Of a stretch of DNA of 6,497 bases, positions 1 to 5,491 are shown piece by piece (the first letter of the stretch is position 1; each line of letters opens with the position of its first letter). The stretch comes from Bacteroidota bacterium (GTDB lineage: Bacteria > Bacteroidota > Bacteroidia > Flavobacteriales > Weeksellaceae), in NCBI GenBank assembly GCA_023387375.1, contig JAEWIE010000036.1, positions 1 through 6,497 on the forward strand, in the 5' to 3' direction. The notes beneath the pieces are model-generated. The model was not told the DNA's origin, ran no database searches, and saw only the letters and a list, made by a program, of their open reading frames with translations. The position numbers and the translations under genes are program-made.

Positions 1-233
1 CGGATAAGATGAGACTTTATTATAGAAGTGATCATTATAATTTTGCGAAAAACAACGTTCCAGTCGCTTTCTATTTTGACGGAATCCATGCCGATTATCA
101 CAAACCAACCGATACGCCTGACAAAATCGATTACGATCTACTACAAAAAAGAACGCAACTTGTTTTTGCCACAGCCTGGGAGCTTGCCAACCGCGACAAT
201 AGAATTATTGTGGACGGTAAAAATACAAGATAA
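1..233 (+). CDS. M28-family metallopeptidase, C-terminal end (5' truncated by window)
   Basis: Partial gene: the reading frame is already open at the left edge (first full codon at base 3) and stops at TAA 231-233, leaving about 77 residues. The fragment reads SDHYNFAKNNVPVAFYFDG followed by IHADYHKPTDTPDKIDYDLL, which is the end of the catalytic domain of M28 (aminopeptidase Y/S-type) zinc peptidases. The His of DYHKPTDT corresponds to the last zinc ligand of the family, and the closing helix matches the usual C-terminus. Members are usually secreted or periplasmic di-zinc aminopeptidases, but the signal peptide and the other metal ligands lie outside the window. The internal ATG at base 9 is not a credible start, since the frame continues upstream. 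A terminator follows after about 20 bases, so the gene ends its transcript. Confidence in the family is high; substrate specificity cannot be read. Confidence 0.88.
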   Translation, partial: DKMRLYYRSDHYNFAKNNVPVAFYFDGIHADYHKPTDTPDKIDYDLLQKRTQLVFATAWELANRDNRIIVDGKNTR

Positions 234-253
234 CCTTATACAAAATAACAAGA

Positions 254-299
254 AAGTCCCCAACTGCACTTGCATTGGGGACTTGTTATTTGTATTTTT
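254..299 (+). terminator. Rho-independent terminator after the M28 gene
   Basis: A perfect 10-bp stem pairs AAGTCCCCAA (254-263) with TTGGGGACTT (275-284) around an 11-base loop, followed by a T-rich tract (286-299). Flanking AATAACAAG (244-252) and CTTGTTATT (282-290) can also pair, allowing an alternative longer hairpin. It lies 20 bases after the M28 stop codon. Confidence 0.85.
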
Positions 300-300
300 G
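270..300 (+). promoter_or_regulatory. Candidate Bacteroidota promoter for tRNA-Arg
   Basis: TATTTTTG (293-300) fits the TAnnTTTG -7 box exactly, and a TTG (270-272) lies 20 bases upstream, within the spacing reported for flavobacterial promoters. Transcription would begin about 35-40 bases before the tRNA. The -7 box is made from the T-tract of the preceding terminator, so the match could be chance in T-rich DNA. This is a motif match only. Confidence 0.35.
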
Positions 301-343
301 TGATCGCTTTTCAAAAAAACTTACAACCTAATAACCCATTCAA

Positions 344-415
344 GGCTCCATAGTTCAACGGATAGAATAGAAGTTTCCTAAACTTTAGATCCAAGTTCGA
401 TTCTTGGTGGAGTCA
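344..415 (+). tRNA. trnR-CCU: tRNA-Arg (anticodon CCU, codon AGG)
   Basis: The sequence folds by eye into a full cloverleaf. The acceptor stem pairs GGCTCCA (344-350) with TGGAGTC (408-414), with one G-U. The D stem is GTTC/GAAT with loop AACGGATA. The anticodon stem is GAAGT/ACTTT around loop TTCCTAA, putting CCU at 377-379. A four-base variable loop AGAT follows, then a perfect T stem CCAAG/CTTGG with loop TTCGATT. The discriminator base is A415. CCA is not encoded (the next bases are CAA), so it must be added after transcription. AGG is decoded as arginine. The gene stands alone between the M28 terminator and the convergent araC gene. The four-base variable loop is one short of the usual five but common. 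Confidence is high because all five helices pair and the conserved GG, TTC and A positions are present. Confidence 0.93.
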
Positions 416-441
416 CAAAGAAAGCTTGGCGCTAAATTTTA

Positions 442-461
442 AAATAAGTGCTCACTTATTT
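442..461. terminator. Inverted repeat between convergent tRNA-Arg and araC; possible bidirectional terminator
   Basis: AAATAAGTG (442-450) and CACTTATTT (453-461) are perfect inverted repeats around CT, giving an 8-bp stem with a GCTC tetraloop. The right arm contains the araC stop codon (456-458). On the minus strand the stem runs into TTAAAATTT; on the plus strand only a weak T-rich stretch follows. The stem is AT-rich, so termination would be weak. Position between convergent genes supports the call. Confidence 0.45.
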
Positions 462-1340
462 CAATTTAGACTTATTCCGAAATTCTACAGGCGTACAGCC
501 TACTTCATTTCGAAAGTACTTTCCAAAATGCGAGTTATCACTAAATCCTAATTCTAAAGAAACTTGACGAACCGAAAGGTCAGAATGAGCTAGAAGTCGT
601 TTCGCTTCTAAAACGATGCGATTTTTGATGATGGAACCTGCTGCCTTCCCGGCCACTTCTTTCACCATCGCATTTAGATAATTGGGGGTTATCGAAAGTA
701 GCTTCGCGTAGTCTTTTGTCAATTTCAATTCTCTAAAATGCTGCCCTACCAGCAATTTAAATTCCTGTACGAGTGCACTTTTGTGGTCTGTTTTGTTATT
801 ACGGTAGTTTGACTGCTCGGGACTTTGTTGAATCTTGAGAACACAAGCCTTTAGAAAGAGGCAAATGATTTCATTGGAATACTCCTGCCCTTTTAAAAAC
901 TCGTAATAGATGCTTTCAAAAAGAACGGTCCAAGAACCCATTTCTTCAGGTGCGACATCAATAAAACTCGGCAAATTGTCTAACGCGGAATCGCTTTTAA
1001 TGGATTCATTTCCGGTATAAATTAAATTGTAGAAGGATCTGGAAAATAAAATCACATATCCTTTTAAATCTCCCTGTATGTTCCAGGAATGAATCTGATC
1101 ATAATTGATAAAGAAGAGTCGTCCTGCACTTAGTTCATACTCTTCAAAATCAATCACATGCGATCCATGTCCTTTTAAAGTAAAGATAAAAGTATAGAAA
1201 TTATGACGGTGCGATTTTGAAAGATGTTCTGCATCTTTCAAGAATGTTTCAAACTCGTAAATGTTAAACCCCTCGAACTCACTTGACGTGCCTCGAATTG
1301 TATTAATTGTATATTTTTTGGGTGTTTTGCGCTTGCTCAT
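456..1340 (-). CDS. AraC/XylS-family transcriptional regulator
   Basis: A 294-residue one-component DNA-binding regulator with the standard layout. Residues about 35-100 form a cupin-like sensor (AEHLSKSHRHNFYTFIFTLKG, then HSWNIQGDLKGYVILFS, the typical beta-barrel with histidines). Residues about 190-290 hold the paired helix-turn-helix DNA-binding domain: LTKDYAKLLSITPNYLNAMV for the first helix pair, and LSVRQVSLELGFSDNSHFGK with YFRNEVGCTPVEFR for the second, which is the family signature. I chose ATG at 1340; a TTG two codons upstream (1346) also lies in frame but is less likely. The effector is unknown; the cupin type often senses small molecules such as sugars or aromatics. The gene follows the racemase gene on the same strand after 91 bases that contain a candidate promoter and a direct repeat, so it may be transcribed separately, autoregulated, or partly by read-through. 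Family assignment is secure; the regulon is not known. Confidence 0.93.
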   Translation of the reverse strand: MSKRKTPKKYTINTIRGTSSEFEGFNIYEFETFLKDAEHLSKSHRHNFYTFIFTLKGHGSHVIDFEEYELSAGRLFFINYDQIHSWNIQGDLKGYVILFSRSFYNLIYTGNESIKSDSALDNLPSFIDVAPEEMGSWTVLFESIYYEFLKGQEYSNEIICLFLKACVLKIQQSPEQSNYRNNKTDHKSALVQEFKLLVGQHFRELKLTKDYAKLLSITPNYLNAMVKEVAGKAAGSIIKNRIVLEAKRLLAHSDLSVRQVSLELGFSDNSHFGKYFRNEVGCTPVEFRNKSKLK

Positions 1341-1347
1341 TTGCAAT

Positions 1348-1377
1348 CAAAATTACAGGGTAAAGATAAAAAATACC
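1348..1377 (-). promoter_or_regulatory. Candidate araC promoter region with 16-base element shared with the uspA promoter
   Basis: On the minus strand GGTATTTTTTATCTTT (1377 to 1362) is identical to a 16-mer ahead of the UspA-like gene. Here it ends in TATCTTTA, one base from TAnnTTTG, which would give a short leader before ATG 1340. A second, exact match, TAATTTTG (1355 to 1348), lies 7 bases before the ATG and would imply an almost leaderless transcript. No TTG sits at ideal -33 spacing for either box (the nearest is 25 bases above TAATTTTG). Which box is used is open. Confidence 0.4.
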
Positions 1378-1392
1378 AGTCAATGCGATTTA

Positions 1393-1437
1393 AAAAATGC
1401 TAGGCGGTCCTCGAACCTTGATTCAAAAACACTAGGC
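1393..1437. repeat. Imperfect 13-base direct repeat upstream of araC; possible operator
   Basis: AAAAATGCTAGGC (1393-1405) and AAAAACACTAGGC (1425-1437) differ at two positions and start 32 bases apart, about three helical turns. The second copy includes the racemase stop codon (1432-1434). Both copies lie just upstream of the araC promoter region. AraC-type proteins commonly bind direct repeats, so autoregulation is possible, but no binding is shown. Confidence 0.35.
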
Positions 1438-2538
1438 TTCGTGCTGAGGTTCTAAATTTTTGTAATCTTCTTCAAGCATTTTCGTGACATAGTCTGAGTT
1501 CATCAAACTTAAAAGTCCCATATAATTGATTTTAAATGTCATGAAATCTCCTACTTTGTAAGGTCTATCAGTATTTTCAAGATCCATCACTAACATATCA
1601 GAACTTCCCCCAATAATATTCAAATCAGGATCCATGGGAGTTAAGTCTGTTGGATTCATTTCTAAGAGTCCAATATCCAGTAGGGCTCGCTTCGTGTTCT
1701 CAGAAAAATCTTGATCACTAAAGTCCTTTTGCTCTCCCGTTAAGTTAAGTCCTAAAGTTCCCTCTGGAACATTAGGTTTGTTTTTGATCTCAATAATTTC
1801 GGCATGAAGCATAAAGACATCTTGGTGCATGGCCTCAATCTCTGTACTATCAAATACATCTGTGCCAAAATAAAGACTCTCTCCTACTCTAAAATGGTTA
1901 ATGTAAGACGGAAGTTCGTTACGAAGAATTAGAGGAATTGTTACGGAAGCTCCTCCCGAGATATAAGGAATATGAATACCAAATTTTTGTTCAATCTCTA
2001 GTTTGCTTTCGTGAAGTTCCTTCATCTTCTCATAATCTGGTAGCACACCGTTAAGACAAGTCAAATTGGTTCCGATTCCGACAATCTCAATATTGGGAAG
2101 ATCTTTAATTTTGTCGAAAAAGCTGACGAGTCGACCCCTTACGACGCCTTCTCTTAATTCACCCATCTCCACCATGATGACCGTTTTATGAACTTTGCCA
2201 AGCTCAACCGCCCGTTTTGAAAGGTAAGTCAGCGTTTCAATTTCCGTATTAAAACTAACATCTGCGTACTGCAAAATTTCATCTGCAAAAGTCACAGGAA
2301 CAGGCTTGATATAAACGGTTTGCACCTCAGGTGCAATCCTCTTAATGGCCTCTAAATTAGAGATACGTGAATCGCAAAACTCTTCGATGGGTAATGCTAG
2401 TACTTCTTTTAAAAAGACCTCACTACCACAAAGCACTTTTGTGACAATACTCCATTCAATGTGATGCTCTTTAAAAAGCGTATCTAAATAATCGAAATTA
2501 TACTGGAGCTTTTCTTTGTTAAGGGTTACAATAGACAT
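1432..2538 (-). CDS. Alanine/ornithine racemase-family PLP-dependent enzyme (COG3457-like)
   Basis: A 368-residue cytoplasmic enzyme of the fold-type III PLP racemases: an alanine-racemase-like TIM barrel followed by a C-terminal beta domain. The PLP lysine is probably K34 in VTKVLCG, which takes the place of the V-K-A-[DN]-A-Y-G motif of Alr. Other family marks are MGELREG (R129), GTNLTCLNG (about 156-164), the phosphate-binding stretch YISGGASVT (192-200) and HFRVGESLYFG (R217). This pattern matches the group containing clostridial ornithine racemase rather than cell-wall Alr. The reaction is expected to be interconversion of L- and D-forms of an amino acid; the substrate (ornithine, alanine or other) cannot be read from sequence. 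There is no signal peptide. ATG 2538 lies 2 bases after the stop of the GNAT gene, so translation is probably coupled, and the gene is third in a uspA-GNAT-racemase unit. Confidence is high for the family and low for the substrate. Confidence 0.88.
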   Translation of the reverse strand: MSIVTLNKEKLQYNFDYLDTLFKEHHIEWSIVTKVLCGSEVFLKEVLALPIEEFCDSRISNLEAIKRIAPEVQTVYIKPVPVTFADEILQYADVSFNTEIETLTYLSKRAVELGKVHKTVIMVEMGELREGVVRGRLVSFFDKIKDLPNIEIVGIGTNLTCLNGVLPDYEKMKELHESKLEIEQKFGIHIPYISGGASVTIPLILRNELPSYINHFRVGESLYFGTDVFDSTEIEAMHQDVFMLHAEIIEIKNKPNVPEGTLGLNLTGEQKDFSDQDFSENTKRALLDIGLLEMNPTDLTPMDPDLNIIGGSSDMLVMDLENTDRPYKVGDFMTFKINYMGLLSLMNSDYVTKMLEEDYKNLEPQHEA

Positions 2539-2540
2539 AC

Positions 2541-2975
2541 CTATGAATTAAGTCTCATTTCGAGGTACTTTGACGTAAAGCCAAGTTTTTCATATAGTTT
2601 TCTGGCAGGGTTTTCAGGCTCGCAGTGCAGTGCAATGCCGCCCTTACAAACCTTAATGGTTTCCTCCATTAAGCGGCGACCAATTCCTTTTCCACGATAG
2701 TCTTTATGGGTTGCGATGTACACTAGAATATTGGCTGGTATATACCCATCCATTCCTGTTTGATTCACAATCACAGCACCCACCAATGTGCCTCCATCTT
2801 TTGCAAGCAAAAGGTGTCCTCCTTTTCCCTTTGCAAAATCAGAGATATAATCTATCGATTTGGAAATATCTTCTTTGGAATCTCCAAATTCTTGGAGATG
2901 CTCAAAAAGAAAGGAGACAACCTCCTCTTGATGAGACTTTTCAATTTCAACATTTGAAAATTTTATAATTTGCAT
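2541..2975 (-). CDS. GNAT-family N-acetyltransferase
   Basis: A 144-residue single-domain acetyltransferase that moves the acetyl group from acetyl-CoA to an amine. Motif A, the acetyl-CoA pyrophosphate loop, is seen at residues 87-103: the segment IATHKDYRGKGIGRRLM carries R94-G-K-G-I-G99. Motif B follows as PARKLYEKLGF (123-133), with Y128 at the usual general-acid position. The length is normal for the family and the protein is soluble. The start at ATG 2975 leaves 17 bases after the uspA stop; its own stop TAG is 2 bases before the racemase ATG. The tight packing suggests that its substrate is connected with the racemase, for example a D- or L-amino acid, but this rests on gene context alone. 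GNAT substrates cannot be predicted from these motifs. Confidence 0.87.
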   Translation of the reverse strand: MQIIKFSNVEIEKSHQEEVVSFLFEHLQEFGDSKEDISKSIDYISDFAKGKGGHLLLAKDGGTLVGAVIVNQTGMDGYIPANILVYIATHKDYRGKGIGRRLMEETIKVCKGGIALHCEPENPARKLYEKLGFTSKYLEMRLNS

Positions 2976-2992
2976 TGTAATGTTTTTTAAAG

Positions 2993-3910
2993 TTATACCG
3001 GATACATTGGGTATGGAATCTGAACGTAATTTTGAACCAAATTATCGGGATCATTTTTACGATAAAAAAGCACAGGCACTTCGGATTTACTGATAATGTT
3101 TTCCGTAAAGTTATTCTTAAATAGCTTTTTAAGGCTTCGCTCTGTTGTCACATTCACAGCGAGAAGATCGGGACCCAATTTTGAGACTTGCTCTAGGATT
3201 TCCTTTGCAGGAGTGTCGGTTGTCACTGTATCAACTCTTCCAACCTCAAGTTTTTTACGCCTCATTCTAACCTTTAAGAACTTAAGTGCATTTCCGATCG
3301 GACGACTTGCATCTTCTCTTTTTTGAGACGAACTTACTCCAAACAAATGCACCGTGGCCTTTTTTCGAAGAAGCACTGGCATCAAAGAGTTTAATTTTGA
3401 AATAACCCCGTCCACTTCTCTCACGGGATAAATCACAGTTTTAAGTTCTTTAATTTTACAGAATTCAGGAACTGTGATTACTGGCACTTCACTCTGACTA
3501 ACGACTGAATACGCTTTGTTAGTCGAAAAAAAGTGGCTGATTTTCTTAAGCCCAACACTCATTAACACTAAGTCTATGCTATGGTTAGGCACGTAATCTC
3601 TAACGACTGCTGATAACTCTCCTACCTGAGACTCAATAACCACAGGAATGTTCGCTTGAGCTTCAATCGTTTCTTTTAGATTTTGTAATTTCTTTTCTGA
3701 ACGTTCAAGGATCGCAGCGCCATGAAAAAAGAATTTCCCAGAAAAAGCGCTACCTGAACCTAATAAATTCGAATCTACCACATGCAGTAAATGCAGTGAG
3801 GCTGAATTTTGGATTGCAATTTGCACCGCAAGATTAACCACGTTTAAAGGATTCCTTGAAAAATCCAAAGGAATTAAAATCTTTTTTATATCATGCTCCA
3901 TTATTTCCAT
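2993..3910 (-). CDS. Tandem-domain universal stress protein (UspA family)
   Basis: A soluble 305-residue protein with two UspA domains. The first (about 8-147) opens with IKKILIPLDFSRN, D16 being the usual nucleotide-contacting Asp, and ends in SQSEVPVITV. The second (about 155-284) ends in SKSEVPVLFYR. The ATP-binding G-x2-G-x9-G-(S/T) signature is degenerate in both: the first reads MSVGLKKISHFFSTNKAYSV and the second NVTTERSLKKLFKNNFTENI, so ATP binding is doubtful and a protein-interaction or sensing role is more likely. A 20-residue tail rich in Pro, Tyr and Asn ends the protein. I chose ATG 3910; ATG 3901 (MEHDIKK) is an alternative that would leave a short leader after the -7 box at 3917-3924. 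It is the first gene of the uspA-GNAT-racemase unit. Two-domain UspA proteins are common in Flavobacteriia and respond to stress or growth arrest. Confidence 0.88.
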   Translation of the reverse strand: MEIMEHDIKKILIPLDFSRNPLNVVNLAVQIAIQNSASLHLLHVVDSNLLGSGSAFSGKFFFHGAAILERSEKKLQNLKETIEAQANIPVVIESQVGELSAVVRDYVPNHSIDLVLMSVGLKKISHFFSTNKAYSVVSQSEVPVITVPEFCKIKELKTVIYPVREVDGVISKLNSLMPVLLRKKATVHLFGVSSSQKREDASRPIGNALKFLKVRMRRKKLEVGRVDTVTTDTPAKEILEQVSKLGPDLLAVNVTTERSLKKLFKNNFTENIISKSEVPVLFYRKNDPDNLVQNYVQIPYPMYPV

Positions 3911-3916
3911 ACGGTG

Positions 3917-3933
3917 CAAAGATAAAAAATACC
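3917..3933 (-). promoter_or_regulatory. Candidate promoter of the uspA-GNAT-racemase unit
   Basis: On the minus strand TATCTTTG (3924 to 3917) is an exact TAnnTTTG -7 box, 6 bases before ATG 3910 and 15 before ATG 3901. It is the end of GGTATTTTTTATCTTT (3933 to 3918), the 16-mer also found upstream of araC. A clear TTG at -33 is missing; an ATG sits 19 bases above the box. This would suit an activated promoter. The position favours ATG 3901, or a leaderless message from 3910. Confidence 0.5.
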
Positions 3934-4155
3934 ATCTTTATAGCATGGGTAAATAAGCATCGTTTATGGTATAATTCATCTTAATACCTGATTTAACACC
4001 TCATTAAAGTGTCATCTGATGCCTTATAGAAGTTGAACCATCAACTAAAATATTCGAACGGGATAATCCAAACATTCCAAATTCAACTAGATTTATTCAA
4101 TGCAGCTTACAAAAAGCTCACATCAAAACCATCAAAATACTTCATCTTATCCATC
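3934..4155. other. Intergenic region between the uspA and peroxiredoxin operons
   Basis: No convincing ORF on either strand. It holds a 6-bp perfect inverted repeat AGTTGA-ACCA-TCAACT (4031-4046), which is not followed by a T-tract on either strand and might be an operator, plus a weak repeat AGCTT/AAGCT (4104-4118) and three copies of CATCAAA (4121, 4130, 4152). This is the upstream control region of the uspA unit. None of the motifs matches a site I can name. Confidence 0.4.
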
Positions 4156-4185
4156 AAAGAAAAACCCGAGACCTAGGCCTCGGGT
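4156..4185 (-). terminator. Rho-independent terminator of the prx-trx-DUF6952 operon
   Basis: On the minus strand ACCCGAG (4185 to 4179) pairs with CTCGGGT (4170 to 4164) around an 8-base loop, followed directly by TTTTCTTT (4163 to 4156). The 7-bp stem has five G-C pairs. It lies 26 bases beyond the stop of the last operon gene. Confidence 0.82.
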
Positions 4186-4211
4186 AAAAGTATTTTGAAG
4201 AGAAATTAATC

Positions 4212-4460
4212 CTATTGTGCAATCGCTCCTAACACTCGCTTCATGAAATGATTTGCAGCATCACGCTCACTCATTCCACCTTCTACCATGGACTTCATCT
4301 CCATAGCTCCACAAATATTAGAAATAATTTCACCAATGGCTTCTCTTTCCTCTTCTTTCACAGCCGGAGAATCCGCATAAAGCTCAAGGACTTCTAGTGC
4401 ATTCTCCATCGCTTCATTTGAAGCTGATTTTGCTAAATTTTTATAAACCGGCAATTTCAT
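4212..4460 (-). CDS. DUF6952-type small protein of unknown function
   Basis: An 82-residue, mostly helical, acidic protein beginning MKLPVYKNLAKSASNEAMEN and containing EREAIGEIISNICGAMEMK and the ending HFMKRVLGAIAQ. From memory this matches the short flavobacterial DUF6952 family (MKLP..., GE(L/I)ISN..GA, FMKRV.G), encoded directly after thioredoxin and peroxiredoxin genes. No catalytic motif or membrane segment is visible; one cysteine is present (C50), which may not be conserved. ATG 4458-4460 lies inside the thioredoxin gene and the two overlap by 20 bases in different frames, so translation is probably coupled. A terminator follows, making this the last gene of the operon. Constant association with thiol-redox genes suggests a role with the peroxiredoxin/thioredoxin pair, but that is inference from context; no function is known to me. 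Confidence 0.8.
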   Translation of the reverse strand: MKLPVYKNLAKSASNEAMENALEVLELYADSPAVKEEEREAIGEIISNICGAMEMKSMVEGGMSERDAANHFMKRVLGAIAQ

Positions 4461-4755
4461 TGGTAATATCTTTTAAATGTTCTTCTTTAGAGGTTACGAC
4501 TTGATTTACGATCGATCCATTGTTGTAAATGGCAAAAGTTGGCAAGTTGGTCACTTCTGCTAATTTTCGGCTTTCTGGGTATTTTTCTGCATCCACGTAT
4601 ACAAACTGTACCTCTGGATTTGCTTCTGCTAACCTTTTCACCTTTGGTTTTAGTAATCGGCAGTTCCCACACCATGCGGCACCAAATTGCACTAGCACTT
4701 TTGGGTTCTGAGTCAATACCTCATGTAAATTATCTTCTGTTGCTTCTATAAACAT
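4441..4755 (-). CDS. Thioredoxin-family protein with CGNC active site
   Basis: A 104-residue cytoplasmic thioredoxin-fold protein without a signal peptide. The redox motif is W28-C29-G30-N31-C32, in place of the classical WCGPC. The cis-proline is P72 in NLPTFAIYNNG, and the fold is otherwise complete (VLVQFGAAWCGNC, QFVYVDAEKYP). Two usual features are changed: the Pro between the cysteines is Asn, and the buried Asp before the motif (D26 of E. coli TrxA, in VDF) is Gln23 in VQF. Both are expected to shift redox potential and thiol acidity, so it may be a dedicated partner rather than a general thioredoxin. It begins at ATG 4755, 41 bases after the peroxiredoxin stop, and overlaps the DUF6952 gene by 20 bases. 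A role as reductant of the neighbouring peroxiredoxin is likely from context, but not shown. Confidence 0.9.
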   Translation of the reverse strand: MFIEATEDNLHEVLTQNPKVLVQFGAAWCGNCRLLKPKVKRLAEANPEVQFVYVDAEKYPESRKLAEVTNLPTFAIYNNGSIVNQVVTSKEEHLKDITNEIAGL

Positions 4756-4796
4756 ATGAATAGTATTTGTGTTTGATATTTTGGTCTGTTTAAAGC

Positions 4797-5435
4797 TTAG
4801 TTTAAACTAACATTGCTTGACAAGTAATCTGCAACTCCTTCTTTTGTTGCAGTCATTGCCGTTTTTCCTTCTTCCCAGTTTGCTGGACAAACTTCTCCGA
4901 ATTTCTCAACGTGAATAATTGCATCTAAAAGTCTTACGTACTCGTCAATATTTCTACCTAGAGGTAAGTCATTGATTGTTTCGTGTCTTACCACTCCGTT
5001 TTTGTCGATAATGAAAGTTCCTCTGTACGCTACAGGAAGACCTTCAAATACAACTTTACCTGTTTCATAATCACTTACATACTCTCCTGCAAGTACTCCA
5101 TAATCCATTGAAATCGTTTTTGCTAAGTCTGAAACCACTGGATATTTAACACCTTCGATTCCACCGTTGTCTTTATTTGTGTTTAACCAAGCAAGGTGAG
5201 TTTCTTCTGAATCTGTTGAGACCGCTACTACCACAGCATCTCTTTTTTCAAATTCTGCTAATTTTGCTTGAAACGCATGCAGTTCGGTAGGACATACGAA
5301 TGTGAAATCTTTTGGGTAAAAGAATAACACGATGTTTTTTTCACCGATTGGTAATTTGAAATCAGAAACGATTTCTTCTCCGTCTAGTACAGCTGGAGCT
5401 AAAAATTGTGGAGCTTGTTTTCCTACTAATGACAT
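4797..5435 (-). CDS. Typical 2-Cys peroxiredoxin (AhpC/Prx1 subfamily)
   Basis: A 212-residue cytoplasmic thiol peroxidase that reduces hydrogen peroxide and organic hydroperoxides. The active-site motif is P41-K-D-F-T45-F-V-C48 in FYPKDFTFVCPTELHAF: C48 is the peroxidatic cysteine, with P41 and T45 of PxxxTxxC, and R138 in YRGTFIID is the conserved active-site arginine. C183 in GEVCPANW is the resolving cysteine, so dimers or decamers with an intersubunit disulfide are expected. The hyperoxidation-sensitivity motifs are altered: GGIEG (91-95) stands near the GGLG position, and the C-terminal YF is YL (204-205). The true start is ATG 5435 (MSLVGKQAPQF); an in-frame GTG at 5459 would add eight residues and lies next to the predicted transcription start, so it is rejected. 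First gene of the prx-trx-DUF6952 operon. No flavin-type AhpF gene is in the window, so the thioredoxin-like neighbour is the obvious candidate reductant. Confidence 0.95.
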   Translation of the reverse strand: MSLVGKQAPQFLAPAVLDGEEIVSDFKLPIGEKNIVLFFYPKDFTFVCPTELHAFQAKLAEFEKRDAVVVAVSTDSEETHLAWLNTNKDNGGIEGVKYPVVSDLAKTISMDYGVLAGEYVSDYETGKVVFEGLPVAYRGTFIIDKNGVVRHETINDLPLGRNIDEYVRLLDAIIHVEKFGEVCPANWEEGKTAMTATKEGVADYLSSNVSLN

Positions 5436-5461
5436 AATATATATTGTTTTTAAGTTCACTG

Positions 5462-5490
5462 CAAATTTACGGCTTAACTAGCTCAAACAA
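5462..5490 (-). promoter_or_regulatory. Promoter of the peroxiredoxin operon (Bacteroidota -33/-7)
   Basis: On the minus strand TAAATTTG (5469 to 5462) is an exact TAnnTTTG -7 box, with TTG (5490 to 5488) 18 bases upstream, in the normal spacing range. Transcription would start near 5456, leaving a leader of about 20 bases before ATG 5435. It is the best promoter match in the window. I see no convincing OxyR- or PerR-type palindrome next to it. Confidence 0.72.
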
Positions 5491-5491
5491 A

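Noticed and set aside
28..303. Plus-strand ORF of 91 codons overlapping the M28 gene
   Set aside because: It is out of frame with the clear M28 C-terminus and runs through the terminator.
1341..1346. TTG start for the AraC regulator two codons upstream
   Set aside because: An ATG follows at 1340 and the extra residues match no family feature.
1261..1455. Plus-strand ORF antisense to the araC 5' end
   Set aside because: Low-complexity product with no recognisable motif, lying across araC and its promoter region.
2711..2968. Two overlapping plus-strand ORFs antisense to the GNAT gene
   Set aside because: The minus-strand GNAT has clear motifs A and B; the antisense products have none.
4031..4046. 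Inverted repeat AGTTGA-ACCA-TCAACT as a terminator
   Set aside because: No T-tract on either strand and far from any gene end; kept only as a possible operator within the intergenic note.
4121..4158. Three CATCAAA copies as a CRISPR-like or regulatory repeat
   Set aside because: Too short, irregularly spaced and expected in AT-rich DNA.
4487..4751. ORFs in other frames over the thioredoxin gene
   Set aside because: Shadows of a gene with an obvious WCGNC active site and cis-Pro.
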